DNA of 64,000 nt from Chitinophaga rhizophila (GTDB lineage: Bacteria > Bacteroidota > Bacteroidia > Chitinophagales > Chitinophagaceae), in the NCBI RefSeq assembly GCF_019492185.1, contig NZ_JAICCF010000004.1, positions 868,001-932,000 on the forward strand, in the 5' to 3' direction. Below are positions 18,516 to 28,095 of this stretch, piece by piece. Within the stretch, counting starts at the first letter, position 1. Each line of letters begins with the position of its first letter. Made by a program: the position numbers and the translations under genes. Under the pieces are notes generated by a model that saw nothing but the letters and a program-made list of their open reading frames with translations, was not told the DNA's origin and made no database searches.

Positions 18516-19862
18516 TCAATGCTCTCTTATCGTGGTTTCATCCGGTATATCAATTATTTTTTGTTTGGCCCCTTTCAGTACAAGGATGCCCAGGGTACCA
18601 GCTATCAGGGAAGATATCAGGATTCCATATTTAGATTGATCGATCATCTGTTCAGAACTAAATGCGAGTCCTGTTATAAATAAGGACATCGTAAACCCTA
18701 CTCCTGCCAACATTGCTACACCGGCTATATGCCGCCATGTTGCATATTGAGGTAAACTCGCTATTTTTAACCTCACCATCAGCCATGTGAACAACAATAC
18801 CCCTACAAATTTCCCTACCAGCAATCCAGTTGCAACACCCATGCTCACCGGGTTACCCAAGGAGCTAAAAAAATCACTGCCTATGACCATACCTGCATTT
18901 GCCAGCGCGAATAAAGGCATAATTACGAATGCCACCCAAGGGTGTAATGCATACTCTATCTTTTGCAATGGCGTTTCAGCGTCTAACGAAAGCTGCTTAA
19001 TCTTCTCAATCGTCCTATGTTGTTCTGCAGTAGTCAGTGTTCCCTCCAAAGGTATTTCGTCCTCAAATTGTTTAGAATAAGCATTCAGGTGGCTTACATA
19101 TTCCTGTTCATTGATTTTCGTCCGGGCAGGAATGGTGAAAGCCACCAGTACACCTGCAATAGTCGCATGTACGCCAGAAAACAAGAAGCATAACCATACG
19201 GCAATACCCACCAGCAAATAGAATAAGGTAGAACGAATCCCCAGGGCATTACCGCCGACCATCAACATCAACAAGCAGGCTCCTGCAAGTAATGGTGCAA
19301 ACGAGATACTCGCCGTGTAAAAAAGTGCAATCACCAATACAGCACCCAAATCATCAGCTACTGCAAGTGCAGACAGGAAAACCTTTATAGACGAAGGAAT
19401 GTTCTTTCCGGCCAGCGAAAGCAAGGCCAGTGCAAAAGCAATGTCGGTAGCCATCGGAATACCCCAGCCATTTGCCGAATCTCTTCCCTGATTGATCAAA
19501 AAATAAATAGCGGCTGGCACCAACATACCGCCAAGTGCTGCCACCATCGGGAGCGAAGCCTTTTTCATGGACGACAGCTCACCCGCCATAAACTCTCGCT
19601 TCAATTCCAGACCGATCACGAAAAAGAATAAAGCCATTAGCCCATCATTGATCCAGATATGCAAAGGGACGTCCAGTGCTTTATCTGAAAATGAAACAGC
19701 CAATTTAGTTTCCCATAAGTGATGATATGAATCATGCCATGCAGAGTTCGCCCATATAATCGCAGCGATCACTGCCAAAAAAAGTACGATACCGCCTGTA
19801 AATTCCTGATGAATAAAGCGGTGAATTGGTTTAAGCAGCCTGTCAATCGGTGTACTTGCCAT
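18516..19862 (-). CDS. nhaA: Na+/H+ antiporter NhaA
   Basis: 448 residues with about twelve hydrophobic segments. The ion-binding aspartate pair is present (SALAVADDLGAV, equivalent to D163-D164 of the E. coli protein), as is the early membrane segment GLMALFFFVIGLELKREF. It exchanges sodium for protons at the inner membrane and supports pH and salt homeostasis. An extra hydrophilic loop of about 50 residues in the middle (near 250-300) explains its length compared with about 390 in E. coli; such loops are common in Bacteroidota. It is followed by a clear terminator. The two small membrane genes upstream (20586-19961) are on the same strand. Confidence 0.96.
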   Translation of the reverse strand: MASTPIDRLLKPIHRFIHQEFTGGIVLFLAVIAAIIWANSAWHDSYHHLWETKLAVSFSDKALDVPLHIWINDGLMALFFFVIGLELKREFMAGELSSMKKASLPMVAALGGMLVPAAIYFLINQGRDSANGWGIPMATDIAFALALLSLAGKNIPSSIKVFLSALAVADDLGAVLVIALFYTASISFAPLLAGACLLMLMVGGNALGIRSTLFYLLVGIAVWLCFLFSGVHATIAGVLVAFTIPARTKINEQEYVSHLNAYSKQFEDEIPLEGTLTTAEQHRTIEKIKQLSLDAETPLQKIEYALHPWVAFVIMPLFALANAGMVIGSDFFSSLGNPVSMGVATGLLVGKFVGVLLFTWLMVRLKIASLPQYATWRHIAGVAMLAGVGFTMSLFITGLAFSSEQMIDQSKYGILISSLIAGTLGILVLKGAKQKIIDIPDETTIREH

Positions 19863-19960
19863 CTTCTATGGATTTATATGCTAACAAAAGCGAATAATAT
19901 ATAACGTTTTAACTATTCAGGATATTAAAATTTGCTTAAAACGCATCTGCAATATACGGA

Positions 19961-20356
19961 TTACTTGCCGGGACTACCGCTATTGACGAATCCAGCACGG
20001 GAGAATGGTATAAGGGGCAGTGAAAATAATACCCCCCCTCCCATGTAACCACAAACGTCTAACAGGTCTGCCGTAAACTGAGCGCTCAGGTATGGAAAAA
20101 GCATCTCCGAAATGACGCTTGTGATAAATACGTAGCTGAATACATGTAGTATAGGGAGCTGGTAACTCGGCCTGTTTAACAGCCACCGGCGTTCAAGGCT
20201 AATTAGGTGCAGGCTGATAGGCATGAATAATAGCGGGTCCAGGTAATTATCGAAGATCGGCACCTGGATATGTAGTCCCTTTTGCAATAGTTGGTGGACT
20301 GCAAATAGTATTGTGCTTAGGATAAAAAGAATCCGTTCCAGTCTGATTCTATTCAT
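19961..20356 (-). CDS. Small integral membrane protein, unknown
   Basis: 131 residues from the ATG at 20356 (MNRIRLERILFILSTILF). This start is preferred over longer ones because it overlaps the stop of the upstream gene by 4 nt (ATGA) and because upstream in-frame residues lack coding character. About four hydrophobic helices are predicted by eye. I do not recognise a family. It appears to form a two-gene unit with 20353-20586. Confidence 0.65.
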   Translation of the reverse strand: MNRIRLERILFILSTILFAVHQLLQKGLHIQVPIFDNYLDPLLFMPISLHLISLERRWLLNRPSYQLPILHVFSYVFITSVISEMLFPYLSAQFTADLLDVCGYMGGGVLFSLPLIPFSRAGFVNSGSPGK

Positions 20357-20586
20357 AGTGCTACTGCAAATGCGAAAATTAATATAATGAGGAAAAATGG
20401 TGATAATGCAAGCGCTACCAATAGAACCGGCAACTTCAAGATGAATAAGAGTACCTGAAGCAAGAATGGCTGCGAGGGCACTGGACGCATCCAATCTTGG
20501 AAACGTTTTAGATTCCTTACTAAGCCGCTTTTAAGCTCATCACTGAGATTTTGTTCTTCCTTATCCGTTTTGTTACTGCCGGCCAT
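20353..20586 (-). CDS. Small membrane-anchored protein, unknown
   Basis: 77 residues: a charged N-terminal half (1-36) and a strongly hydrophobic C-terminal half (about 40-77), which could make one long or two short membrane helices. The coupled 4-nt overlap with the next gene supports both as real. No motif recognised. Confidence 0.6.
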   Translation of the reverse strand: MAGSNKTDKEEQNLSDELKSGLVRNLKRFQDWMRPVPSQPFLLQVLLFILKLPVLLVALALSPFFLIILIFAFAVAL

Positions 20587-20999
20587 ACATATCGTTTAAT
20601 TCTATAAAAAAAGCGACATAGCCACATAAAACGTGCCGCACCTTTCAGCCCCGGAGAGAAGTCGAAGTTTGTAGCACCGTATAGTAGAACACAAAAAGCT
20701 GGGCGCGTGAGCGATTGCAGTGGAAAGCCCGCAGGTACGAGGACTTGCAACGGAAAGCGCGGTGCCGGAAGGCACACGCCAATACCATAATATGTCAGTG
20801 AGCTAAATTTAACTTGCATAAGAAGCAGTATTAACTACCTTTGCCCACGAATGAACAGAAATACCACATCATCTCCGGTTACACCACCTTGATAGTTTAG
20901 TCCATAACTATCAGTAAAGCGCGGCATCTCAGGCCCGGGCTTATTGTTCTATTCAATCCATTTACAATTTATTTTCTTACTTCTCTAACTTTCATCAAC
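20587..20999. other. Intergenic region of unusual composition
   Basis: 413 nt between the divergent small membrane gene and the SulP remnant. The part at about 20636-20790 is more GC-rich than its surroundings and reads open on the minus strand without a convincing start or known motif. I treat it as non-coding or as a relic of transferred DNA. Confidence 0.35.
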
Positions 21000-22293
21000 A
21001 TGAAGGCTTACTTCAACTTGTTTGACTTTTCACAAAAAGTCAATTACAAGACCGAGGTATTGGCAGGGCTTACGGTAGCCATGACCATGATACCTGAATC
21101 ATTATCCTTTGCAATACTTGCCGGATTGTCACCGCTGACTGGTTTATATGCAGCATTCTTAATGGGATTGATCACCGCTACACTCGGAGGCCGGCCAGGG
21201 ATGGTATCTGGTGGTGCAGGCGCAATAGTTGTCGTATTGATAGCCCTTATGCAATCCCATGGTGTAGAATATGTGTTCGCCGCTGTAGTCCTCGCTGGTA
21301 TTATCCAATTACTCGTAGGTATTTTCAGATTAGGCAAATTTATACGACTGGTTCCGCAACCAGTCATGTATGGATTCGTGAATGGGCTTGCAGTGATTAT
21401 TTTTATGGCACAAATAGAACAGTTTAAAGTAGCGACAGTCGGCGGTACAGCATGGCTTACCGGATCCCAATTAGGGGTCATGCTTGGCCTGGTATTACTC
21501 GCCATTGCCATAGTCGTGCTGTTTCCAAGGATTACCAGGCAATAAAGAAGCCGTAGCCCAAGGGACCGCTAATATCGCAAATGGTCTTTTTACAGGTATG
21601 GGCGGTTGTGCGATGATCGCACAAACCTTTGTTAATCTGTCGGCAGGCTCAAGGGCAAGGCTGTCAGGCATCGTAGCGGCAGTCACCATCTTATTGATTA
21701 TTTTGTTTGGTGCACCTGTAATTGAACGTGTACCGATGGCAGCGTTAACAGGTGTCATGATCATGGTAGCGATAGGCACTTTTGAGTGGATCAGCCTTCG
21801 GATCATCAATAAAATGCCCGCACATGACATTGCAGTCGGCATACTGGTGGCAGTCATCACCGTCTGGCTACATAACCTTGCGCTGGCTGTACTCATCGGC
21901 GTGATCATCTCTGCATTGGTATTTGCATGGGAAAGCGCAAAAAGAATACGTGCAAGAAAGTACACCGACGATCAGGGTGTCAAGCACTATGAGATATTTG
22001 GCCCGCTGTTCTTTGGTTCTACTACCCTATTCTTAGAAAAGTTTGATGTGCAGAACGATCCCGCAGAAGTAATAGTAGACTTCAAGGAAAGCCGGGTAAC
22101 AGACATGAGTGCGATTGAAGTATTAGGCAAGCTGACAGAACGTTATCACAAGATGGGCAAAAAGCTTCACCTACGGCACCTGAGCGAAGATTGCCGCCAA
22201 TTATTGAAAAATGCCGAATCGGTTGTTGACGTGAATGTATTAGAGGAACCACACTACCCGTGTTGCAACAGACCAACACTAAGGGTATTTTGA
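21000..22293 (+). pseudogene. Decayed SulP-family anion transporter
   Basis: The first frame (21000-21545) encodes the SulP N-terminal membrane part (LAGLTVAMTMIPESLSFAIL and LVPQPVMYGFVNGLAVIIF) but stops at TAA 21543-21545. The homology resumes in the +1 frame from about 21538 (GNKEAVAQGTANIANGLFTG) and runs through the C-terminal STAS domain. About 100 residues normally found between these parts are missing, so an out-of-frame internal deletion explains the break. Near the end an extra C in the CCC at 22257-22259 shifts the frame: removing it gives HYRVATDQH and a stop at 22280-22282. Two independent lesions make a working sulfate/bicarbonate transporter unlikely. Confidence 0.85.
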
Positions 22294-22608
22294 GGTATGG
22301 CAACGATCACACAGGGCTCAAAGTCATGGTTAGGCGGCATTATAGCTAGACTGTCGCTTTACCATTTTAAATATCCGGTCGATTAGTTTGGGCCCTGACG
22401 ATGCTCGATTAGCTCCAGCTACAATATTTACATTAGTCCAAATGAAACACCTCCTTTGAACATAGTACCCTGTCAGCGACTATAGTCAGCAGCCGGGCAA
22501 GCAGGAAAAGCTGACAACACTATTCCACCATAACAAACTCATCTACACACACTTATGAACGTTCACCTTTAAAAAAATACGTAGATTGCATGCTCAAACC
22601 CCAAGTAC
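22294..22608. other. Intergenic region
   Basis: 315 nt downstream of the SulP remnant and upstream of a VOC-like gene. I see no ORF or clear hairpin in it. Confidence 0.45.
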
Positions 22609-22971
22609 ATGCATTTCACGACATTAGTTCCCAATATATTCTATCCAGATATCAACGATGGTTTGATACTTTTCGTTGAATGTCTCCATTTCAAAATCTC
22701 CCATAAAGAGATGCTATCTGATAAACTATTCTGTGTGTTGAAACAAGGAGGAATAACCGTTAACTTGTTCCAAGATGAGGTCCTGGCGGATCAGCATCAC
22801 CCTGAATTTCGTCTGATCACTACGGATATAGAGAAAGTATATCTTGAAATCTGCGGTTCGCACTCACATCTTTTGCATCATATCCAGAATAAAATCGAGT
22901 TGAAGTCATGGGGTGCGCAGGAATTTGTCATCACCGATAACCAAATATCCATCATCATTCAACAATGGTGA
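22609..22971 (+). CDS. VOC-superfamily (glyoxalase/bleomycin-resistance-like) protein
   Basis: 120 residues with the VOC pattern: LVPNIFYPDINDGLILFVECL at the N-terminus (paired beta-alpha-beta module), a metal-type acidic segment QDEVLADQHHPEF in the middle, and a second half module LEICGSHSHLLHHI. Members are dioxygenases, isomerases or drug-binding proteins; the specific role is unknown. The usual metal triad is not obvious, so it may be non-catalytic. Confidence 0.65.
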   Translation: MHFTTLVPNIFYPDINDGLILFVECLHFKISHKEMLSDKLFCVLKQGGITVNLFQDEVLADQHHPEFRLITTDIEKVYLEICGSHSHLLHHIQNKIELKSWGAQEFVITDNQISIIIQQW

Positions 22972-23112
22972 CTATGATTTACTTTATGTACTGACAAGGC
23001 GTAATCAGCCAACAAGTCAACTGTTGCCGGAAGATTTGCGAGGAAGGATATCCGTTTCACCAGATAATACTCCTTCGTGATAGAATTGCGGCAATCAGGG
23101 GTCAACGATTGT

Positions 23113-23544
23113 CTAACGTGAGGCTGGATCAAACTCCACGATCCATTCAATGCCATATTTATCTCTGAACATTCCTGCATAAGTGCCCCATGGCGTATCG
23201 CCTACCTCTCCTTCAACCTCCCCGCCAGCTGATAGTCCGATGAATAAAGTATTGGCTTCTTCTCGGCTCTCGGCCTTAATCAAAATCTTCGACCTGTTTT
23301 CTCTCTCACTTACCGTACCCATGAACTCCGGCACGTCGTTACCGACTAACACGTTGGCCTGGCCTAATGGCAAGGCGATGTACATGATTTTATTAGCCTC
23401 TTTTTCTGGGATCTGAAATTCACCACCCGCCACGTCAGCGAAGCGGACGATCTTACTAAACTCACCGCCAAAAACTGACTTGTAAAATGTGAAAGCCTCT
23501 TCGGCATTGCCATTAAAATTGATCCATGGATTAGCTGTCTTCAT
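23113..23544 (-). CDS. PhnB-type VOC protein
   Basis: 143 residues with the typical PhnB-like start (NPWINFNGNAEEAFTFYKSV) and end (WGTYAGMFRDKYGIEWIVEF). Family members have a glyoxalase fold and mostly unknown small-molecule roles. It lies 17 nt downstream of the RibD-like gene on the same strand, so the two probably form one transcript. Confidence 0.88.
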   Translation of the reverse strand: MKTANPWINFNGNAEEAFTFYKSVFGGEFSKIVRFADVAGGEFQIPEKEANKIMYIALPLGQANVLVGNDVPEFMGTVSERENRSKILIKAESREEANTLFIGLSAGGEVEGEVGDTPWGTYAGMFRDKYGIEWIVEFDPASR

Positions 23545-23561
23545 AACTTATGTGTACTAGT

Positions 23562-24113
23562 TTATTGTTTTACATAATGATGGGCCACACATCCATTTTT
23601 AAAGATGCTGGTATCTGTCAATTTAAGTCGCAGCATTTCAGTAAGGCTTCCGGAAGGAAGCAATTGTCTGCCCCTTCCTGCCATGACCGGATGAATAACC
23701 AGGTAAAATTCGTCGATGAGGTCTGCGTTGATCAACACTGGTAACATGCTTACCGAATCAACTGATATGTTCCTGCCTGGCTGTCGTTTTAATTTTAAAA
23801 GTTCTTCTGCTGCCCCGCCGCGAACAACGCGCGTCTTCGGATCCTCAGTGTCCATAGTCGCAGATACTACTACACGATCTATCGCACAAAGTCGATCCGC
23901 AAACCTATTCTCAGCAGGCGAACCCGATCTTTCCGTCCTGACATTCTCCCAATAAGGAAACATCAGCTGGTACATCACACGCCCATAGAACAGAAGATCT
24001 ACATCCTCCATCATTGCTGTAAAATAATCCATTAGTTCCTCACTCGGACTTCCTATAGTATGGTCGCAATAACCATCCAGGCTTATGTTCATACAGAATG
24101 TTACAGTTCTCAT
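23562..24113 (-). CDS. DHFR-fold reductase of the RibD C-terminal family
   Basis: 183 residues. The N-terminus (TVTFCMNISLDGY with LLFYGRVMYQLM) and the later VDSVSMLPVLINADLIDEFY and HPVMAGRGRQLL motifs are those of RibD_C / YwjB-like dihydrofolate-reductase-fold proteins. They use NAD(P)H, but the substrate is usually unknown outside riboflavin synthesis. First gene of a two-gene unit with the PhnB-like protein. Confidence 0.9.
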   Translation of the reverse strand: MRTVTFCMNISLDGYCDHTIGSPSEELMDYFTAMMEDVDLLFYGRVMYQLMFPYWENVRTERSGSPAENRFADRLCAIDRVVVSATMDTEDPKTRVVRGGAAEELLKLKRQPGRNISVDSVSMLPVLINADLIDEFYLVIHPVMAGRGRQLLPSGSLTEMLRLKLTDTSIFKNGCVAHHYVKQ

Positions 24114-24321
24114 ATGCCAAAGATAGCAGATGAGCTAATACTTCGCAGGGGTGACTTGCGACAAATTAAGGGGGCTTTTAAGCCAGAGCGGCAATCGGAA
24201 GTTTAGAATGAAGATGATGCCCCCCAACCATCACTAAAGTAATCCATTTTAAGGGGCAACTACTACCGTTTGAGCAGATGTGTTATATCGTAATACTTCT
24301 ATGACTACGTGTATGGCGCTA

Positions 24322-24370
24322 TACAAACGAAGAAGCCGCCAATATTATTGAGACGGCTTCTTCGTTTGTA
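24322..24370. terminator. Strong 17-bp stem, probable terminator
   Basis: TACAAACGAAGAAGCCG at 24322-24338 is the exact reverse complement of 24354-24370, with a 15-nt loop. It lies 17 nt past the stop of the minus-strand immunity-like pseudogene and 190 nt upstream of the RibD-like gene. It would separate the two transcripts. It lacks a long T-run, so strength is uncertain. Confidence 0.65.
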
Positions 24371-24386
24371 TTTGAACTAAATGTGC

Positions 24387-24862
24387 CTAAATCCATAGAT
24401 TCTGTTTAAAGAAAAATTCAAAATCATCTTTAAATTTCTCCACGTCAAAGTCTTGAATTTTTTTTACACTTTTAATGGTTTCTAAAGATTTTAGCATGTC
24501 ACGAGCTAGGATGGGTCTAATATCTTCAGTCTTCTTATATTCATCATAGTCCAGAACTAGGCTATAATCCAAACTCTTACCTGGACGATCAACCTGAACC
24601 CCATCGTAGATATAACGCATGACCTCCGTTTTGTATTTCGGCTTGCCAGGTTCATTATTTGAGGGAAATGACTACTTTCGCAAATTATTCCAATATATAA
24701 CGTGGTTAGATCCTCACCATAAAACTTATGTAAAAAATATTCCTTTATTCGGGGATGATAAGGTGATACCGGATCAAACTTGCTTTGAATTTCCCACGTT
24801 AGTTCCCTAGTAATGTATACAAGCATAGAATATAAATTATGCAAATTGTCTCCAGTTGGCAA
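24387..24862 (-). pseudogene. Immunity-protein-like gene split by a frameshift
   Basis: The first part (ATG at 24862, reading GDNLHNLYSMLVYITRELTW to about 24660) and the second part (EPGKPKYKTEVMRYIYDGVQ to the stop at 24387) are in different frames. The second frame is open only below 24672, where it meets a TAG, so a one-base indel lies in roughly 24640-24671, near an AAA run. Joined, they would give about 157 residues. The second half (DYSLVLDYDEYKK, then FEFFFKQNLW) resembles immunity proteins of polymorphic toxins, possibly Imm44-like; this is tentative. No toxin gene is adjacent. Confidence 0.6.
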
Positions 24863-24926
24863 TTTACTATTTACGGATATTTCAAAATGAACAAGCGAGC
24901 CTCAAACTAACTCTATGCCCTCATAA

Positions 24927-25673
24927 TTATGCTTGCATATATTGCTTGCGTAGCCCCATCGGTGTTTCATATCTTAATGCCAATATATATTTTTCAAGTG
25001 CTTCAGCTGAGTTTTTTTTTGGATCAAAACTAATTCGTGTGGATCCATCTAGGACTGAAATGTCAAAAAATATTTCATCATTTCTGTCAGCAATTCTAAA
25101 TGTATTGAAGTCAACCCAATAACACTTTGAAAAATAATAACTTACAAAAGTCAAGTTTTCAAATGCTTTGAAAAATTCAATTGTTTTTATTATTGACATT
25201 CCTTTGTTGTATATGACTAGTTTGAAGTCACTTAAGCCAACGTCATGTGACACTACCAGTTGAGCAGTCAAACCATTTTTCTTAATTGGTTTGGAATATG
25301 GCGTAAAGATGATGTACTTGCTATCTAAAATTTCATTCTTGACTTCATTAAGAAAATCTAAATCCCAATTGTTCTCTTTACCCAAAGAATCCATACTGTA
25401 GAATACAATTTCATAGAGAATTTTCCTTCTAATTTCCCAAGGCTTTTGAAGATATTCGTCTACATCACATCCCACAGTTATTTCAACCTTAGACATTTTG
25501 TGACCATCAATTTGGAAAATTTCCTCCTTACTGTTAATGATGTCAATATCAATCCTACGGTTCTTTATAAATTTTGCCTTTCCGATCAATGAAAGATAGG
25601 AAAGGGCCACGGAATTAGCCTCCTCCTGCAATTTGTCATAATGCCTAAAAGCGATCTCGATGTAATTCAACAT
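24927..25673 (-). CDS. Unknown protein, possibly immunity-related
   Basis: 248 residues, soluble, no signal peptide. The sequence is rich in Lys, Ile, Phe and Tyr and the DNA is markedly AT-rich compared with most of the window. No motif recognised; the segment ITVGCDVDEYLQKPWEIR has no assigned function. It lies 64 nt upstream of the frameshifted immunity-like gene on the same strand, so a related role is possible. Confidence 0.6.
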   Translation of the reverse strand: MLNYIEIAFRHYDKLQEEANSVALSYLSLIGKAKFIKNRRIDIDIINSKEEIFQIDGHKMSKVEITVGCDVDEYLQKPWEIRRKILYEIVFYSMDSLGKENNWDLDFLNEVKNEILDSKYIIFTPYSKPIKKNGLTAQLVVSHDVGLSDFKLVIYNKGMSIIKTIEFFKAFENLTFVSYYFSKCYWVDFNTFRIADRNDEIFFDISVLDGSTRISFDPKKNSAEALEKYILALRYETPMGLRKQYMQA

Positions 25674-26062
25674 ATTGTTAGTTATTTACTATTTTTTATC
25701 TAATCTATTGTAAAGTTTGCACCTGGCAAGTCCTGTGCTGGCGCCTACATGACAACCACATACCAAACGGCCTAATAGTGCGAAGCCTATAGCAAAGCCG
25801 CCAGTTTCACTACATGTGGGAAGATATAGACGAAACCAGTACCGCAGCATACGATTGAAGGCTTTTACCTAGTTCCCGAAAAGCTCTACTGGACTGGCAC
25901 CCGTTGCCAAGTTATTCTACATGAAAAGCCGAATGCCCACTGGATGACACACTTAATACATTTACCAAATTAGGAATATGACGAATATTTGCTTTTCCTC
26001 AATTTCTTATTATTTTAGCATGAACAAAGTTAAATGTGCCTAACTAGCAGGCAGTACGGGGA
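25674..26062. other. Intergenic region
   Basis: 389 nt between the divergent unknown gene and the sigma factor gene. It should hold the sigma operon promoter. No ORF or hairpin was recognised. Confidence 0.45.
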
Positions 26063-26659
26063 ATGAATAGATATCATGATCTTAGCGACACACAGCTGTC
26101 CGGTATGCTCAACAACCGGGACACTGCCGCTTATACTGAAATCTATAACCGCCACTGGGAAATCATTTACAACTACGCCCGCCGCTGGAAGCTGGATCAC
26201 GATCAGGCCAAAGACATCGTGCAGGATACCTTTCTCCGTTTCTACAACAAGATCGGTGAAACCGATTTTTCAAATGCACCCCTGGCCGCTTACCTGTATA
26301 AGATTGCCCGCAACCTCATCCTACAGGCAGAAGAAAAAGAAGAAGTCAGGCAGCGTCATTCCGCATCACTCGCCAGGTATGTCAACACCGTCAGTCGTCA
26401 GGCAGATGACAACTTGCTTGAAAAAGATATGATCCGGCAGATCGAAGAAGAGATAGCCCGGCTGCCCAAAAAAACGCGGCTTGTCTTTGAAAAGAGTCGT
26501 AAAGAATACTTAAGTCACAAGGCCATTGCAGACGAGTTGAACATGAACGAACCAGCCGTTCGCAAGCACATATCCAACGCTTTGCAAGCCATTAAGGCAA
26601 AGCTGGGAATGCGTTTCTTCCTTACCGTTATGAATATTATTTTGTGGCTGCATAAATAG
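26063..26659 (+). CDS. ECF-type RNA polymerase sigma factor
   Basis: 198 residues. Region 2 contains WKLDHDQAKDIVQDTFLRFY (about 53-72), which binds core polymerase and the -10 element. Region 4 contains LPKKTRLVFEKSRKEYLSHK and the HTH AIADELNMNEPAVRKHI (about 150-175), which binds the -35 element. It belongs to the Bacteroidota ECF group paired with FecR-like anti-sigma factors and TonB receptors, which the next two genes encode. It would be released when the SusC-like receptor senses its ligand and would switch on this operon. Confidence 0.93.
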   Translation: MNRYHDLSDTQLSGMLNNRDTAAYTEIYNRHWEIIYNYARRWKLDHDQAKDIVQDTFLRFYNKIGETDFSNAPLAAYLYKIARNLILQAEEKEEVRQRHSASLARYVNTVSRQADDNLLEKDMIRQIEEEIARLPKKTRLVFEKSRKEYLSHKAIADELNMNEPAVRKHISNALQAIKAKLGMRFFLTVMNIILWLHK

Positions 26660-26796
26660 CCATAAGCAAAATATTCTAAACGTCTGTTAATGCCACGTTA
26701 ACAGCGCATAAATAAAGTTTTAAAAAAAACTTCACACATCCTCACATTGCCGATTATACTATTACAACGGCGCTATTAATTTGATACTACTAGCTA

Positions 26797-27954
26797 ATGA
26801 CTGAACAGGAAGCAAACGACTTACGTAACAGATACCGTACAGGGAACACTACCGATGAAGAAAACCAACTGCTCCATGCCTGGTATAGTAACCAGTTGGA
26901 TCAGGAGGGACTGCACGACTACGCTACAGATCGTGAGGCCACCCGTAAAGAAATATGGGCAAGCATCGCACCTGAGCCGGTAAGCCGCAGGCTACCCGTG
27001 TACGTACGCTACGCTGCCGCTGCCGCTATTGCAGCCGTCATCACCACAGGCATTTTTTATTTTACTCAACATAAAACGCAATCATCAAACCTTAAAGCAG
27101 AAAACATACAGCCGGGTGGAAACAAAGCCACACTCACCCTGGCTAATGGAAAGACAATCACCCTCAACACCGATTCGGGCTTGCTGGCTGCAATGAACCC
27201 GGCATCTGGAGTGGTGGTTTCTAACAATACCCGCACAGGTATTGTCACTTTCAAGTTTGACAGCAATTCGGGCAAGGGTGTTAATCCCAAAAATAAAAAC
27301 GAAGTGAATGTAGACCAGGCTGCGCCCAATACGATAGCCACCCCTGCGGGTGGGCAGTATCAATTGATACTATCGGACGGGACTCGCGTTTATCTAAACG
27401 CCGCCAGTAAAATAACATTCCCTTCCCGATTTGCTGGCAATACCCGGACCGTCTCGGTCCTGGGTGAAGCGTACTTCGAAGTATCCAAAGACCCTAATCA
27501 TCCTTTCATAGTAACCACTAGCGACCAGACTATAACTGTATTAGGTACGCATTTCAATGTCAGTGCGTATTCTGGCGAACCGGTAAAAACCACGCTTGCC
27601 GAAGGCAGCGTCAGGTTATCTTCTCTTTCATCCCCCAACAAGCAAATACTGAAGCCCAATCAACAGGCTGTGCTGGACCGATCAGGGTTCAAGGTAAGCG
27701 ATGTTGTTGCCGATGATGTCATTGCCTGGAAGAGCGGCGTTTTCAAGTTTGTAGAAACGCCACTTTCAGAAGCCATGCAGCAAATTGGCCGGTGGTACAA
27801 TGTAGAGATTGCTTTGCATAATCTGCCCGATACCCCCATCAATGCCAACATCAGGCGCGACCGCAACCTAGAGCAGGTCATCACAGCCTTAGACCGGGCA
27901 GGGTTTACGTTCAATTATAATACAAAAGAAAGGAGGTTAATATTTGTCAGGTAA
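26797..27954 (+). CDS. FecR-family anti-sigma factor
   Basis: 385 residues. A short cytoplasmic N-terminus (1-65) is followed by one membrane helix (about 67-90, YAAAAAIAAVITTGIFYF). The periplasmic FecR domain (about 100-280) shows LSDGTRVYLNAASKITFP and GEAYFEVSKDPNHPFIV, and the C-terminal DUF4974-like domain (about 300-385) shows FVETPLSEAMQQIGRWYNVE. It relays the TonB-receptor signal through the inner membrane to the sigma factor encoded 137 nt upstream. Confidence 0.93.
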   Translation: MTEQEANDLRNRYRTGNTTDEENQLLHAWYSNQLDQEGLHDYATDREATRKEIWASIAPEPVSRRLPVYVRYAAAAAIAAVITTGIFYFTQHKTQSSNLKAENIQPGGNKATLTLANGKTITLNTDSGLLAAMNPASGVVVSNNTRTGIVTFKFDSNSGKGVNPKNKNEVNVDQAAPNTIATPAGGQYQLILSDGTRVYLNAASKITFPSRFAGNTRTVSVLGEAYFEVSKDPNHPFIVTTSDQTITVLGTHFNVSAYSGEPVKTTLAEGSVRLSSLSSPNKQILKPNQQAVLDRSGFKVSDVVADDVIAWKSGVFKFVETPLSEAMQQIGRWYNVEIALHNLPDTPINANIRRDRNLEQVITALDRAGFTFNYNTKERRLIFVR

Positions 27955-27983
27955 GCTACTAACATAACCAGTCATCATCCCTT

Positions 27984-28048
27984 GTAAATGACATAAAAAA
28001 AACCGGATTGCGCTAACAATCCGGCCAAAGCCGTTTTCTGTCATTTAC
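27984..28048 (+). promoter_or_regulatory. Nested hairpin in the leader of the SusC gene
   Basis: An outer 10-bp perfect stem (GTAAATGACA at 27984-27993 with TGTCATTTAC at 28039-28048) encloses an inner 8-bp stem-loop (CCGGATTG 28003-28010, loop CGCTAA, CAATCCGG 28017-28024). It sits between the fecR stop and the susC start. There is no downstream T-run, so a structured mRNA leader or processing site is more likely than simple termination. Confidence 0.55.
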
Positions 28049-28095
28049 TACAGCGAAGTGAAAATTTATCAGAAACCAACTAAACCAACCAATTT

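Noticed and set aside
20520..20819. 99-codon minus-strand frame upstream of the small membrane genes
   Set aside because: It overlaps the better supported 20353-20586 gene, lacks a clear start and shows no motif.
21000..22293. Two separate intact transporter genes
   Set aside because: The two frames are consecutive parts of one SulP protein with a missing middle, so they are one pseudogene.
22959..23180. 73-codon minus-strand frame between the two VOC genes
   Set aside because: It overlaps both neighbouring genes and has no motif or ribosome-binding context.
24387..24862. Two separate small genes of 101 and 77 codons
   Set aside because: They join into one continuous immunity-like protein across a single indel, and the tail of the first frame after the break has no sense.
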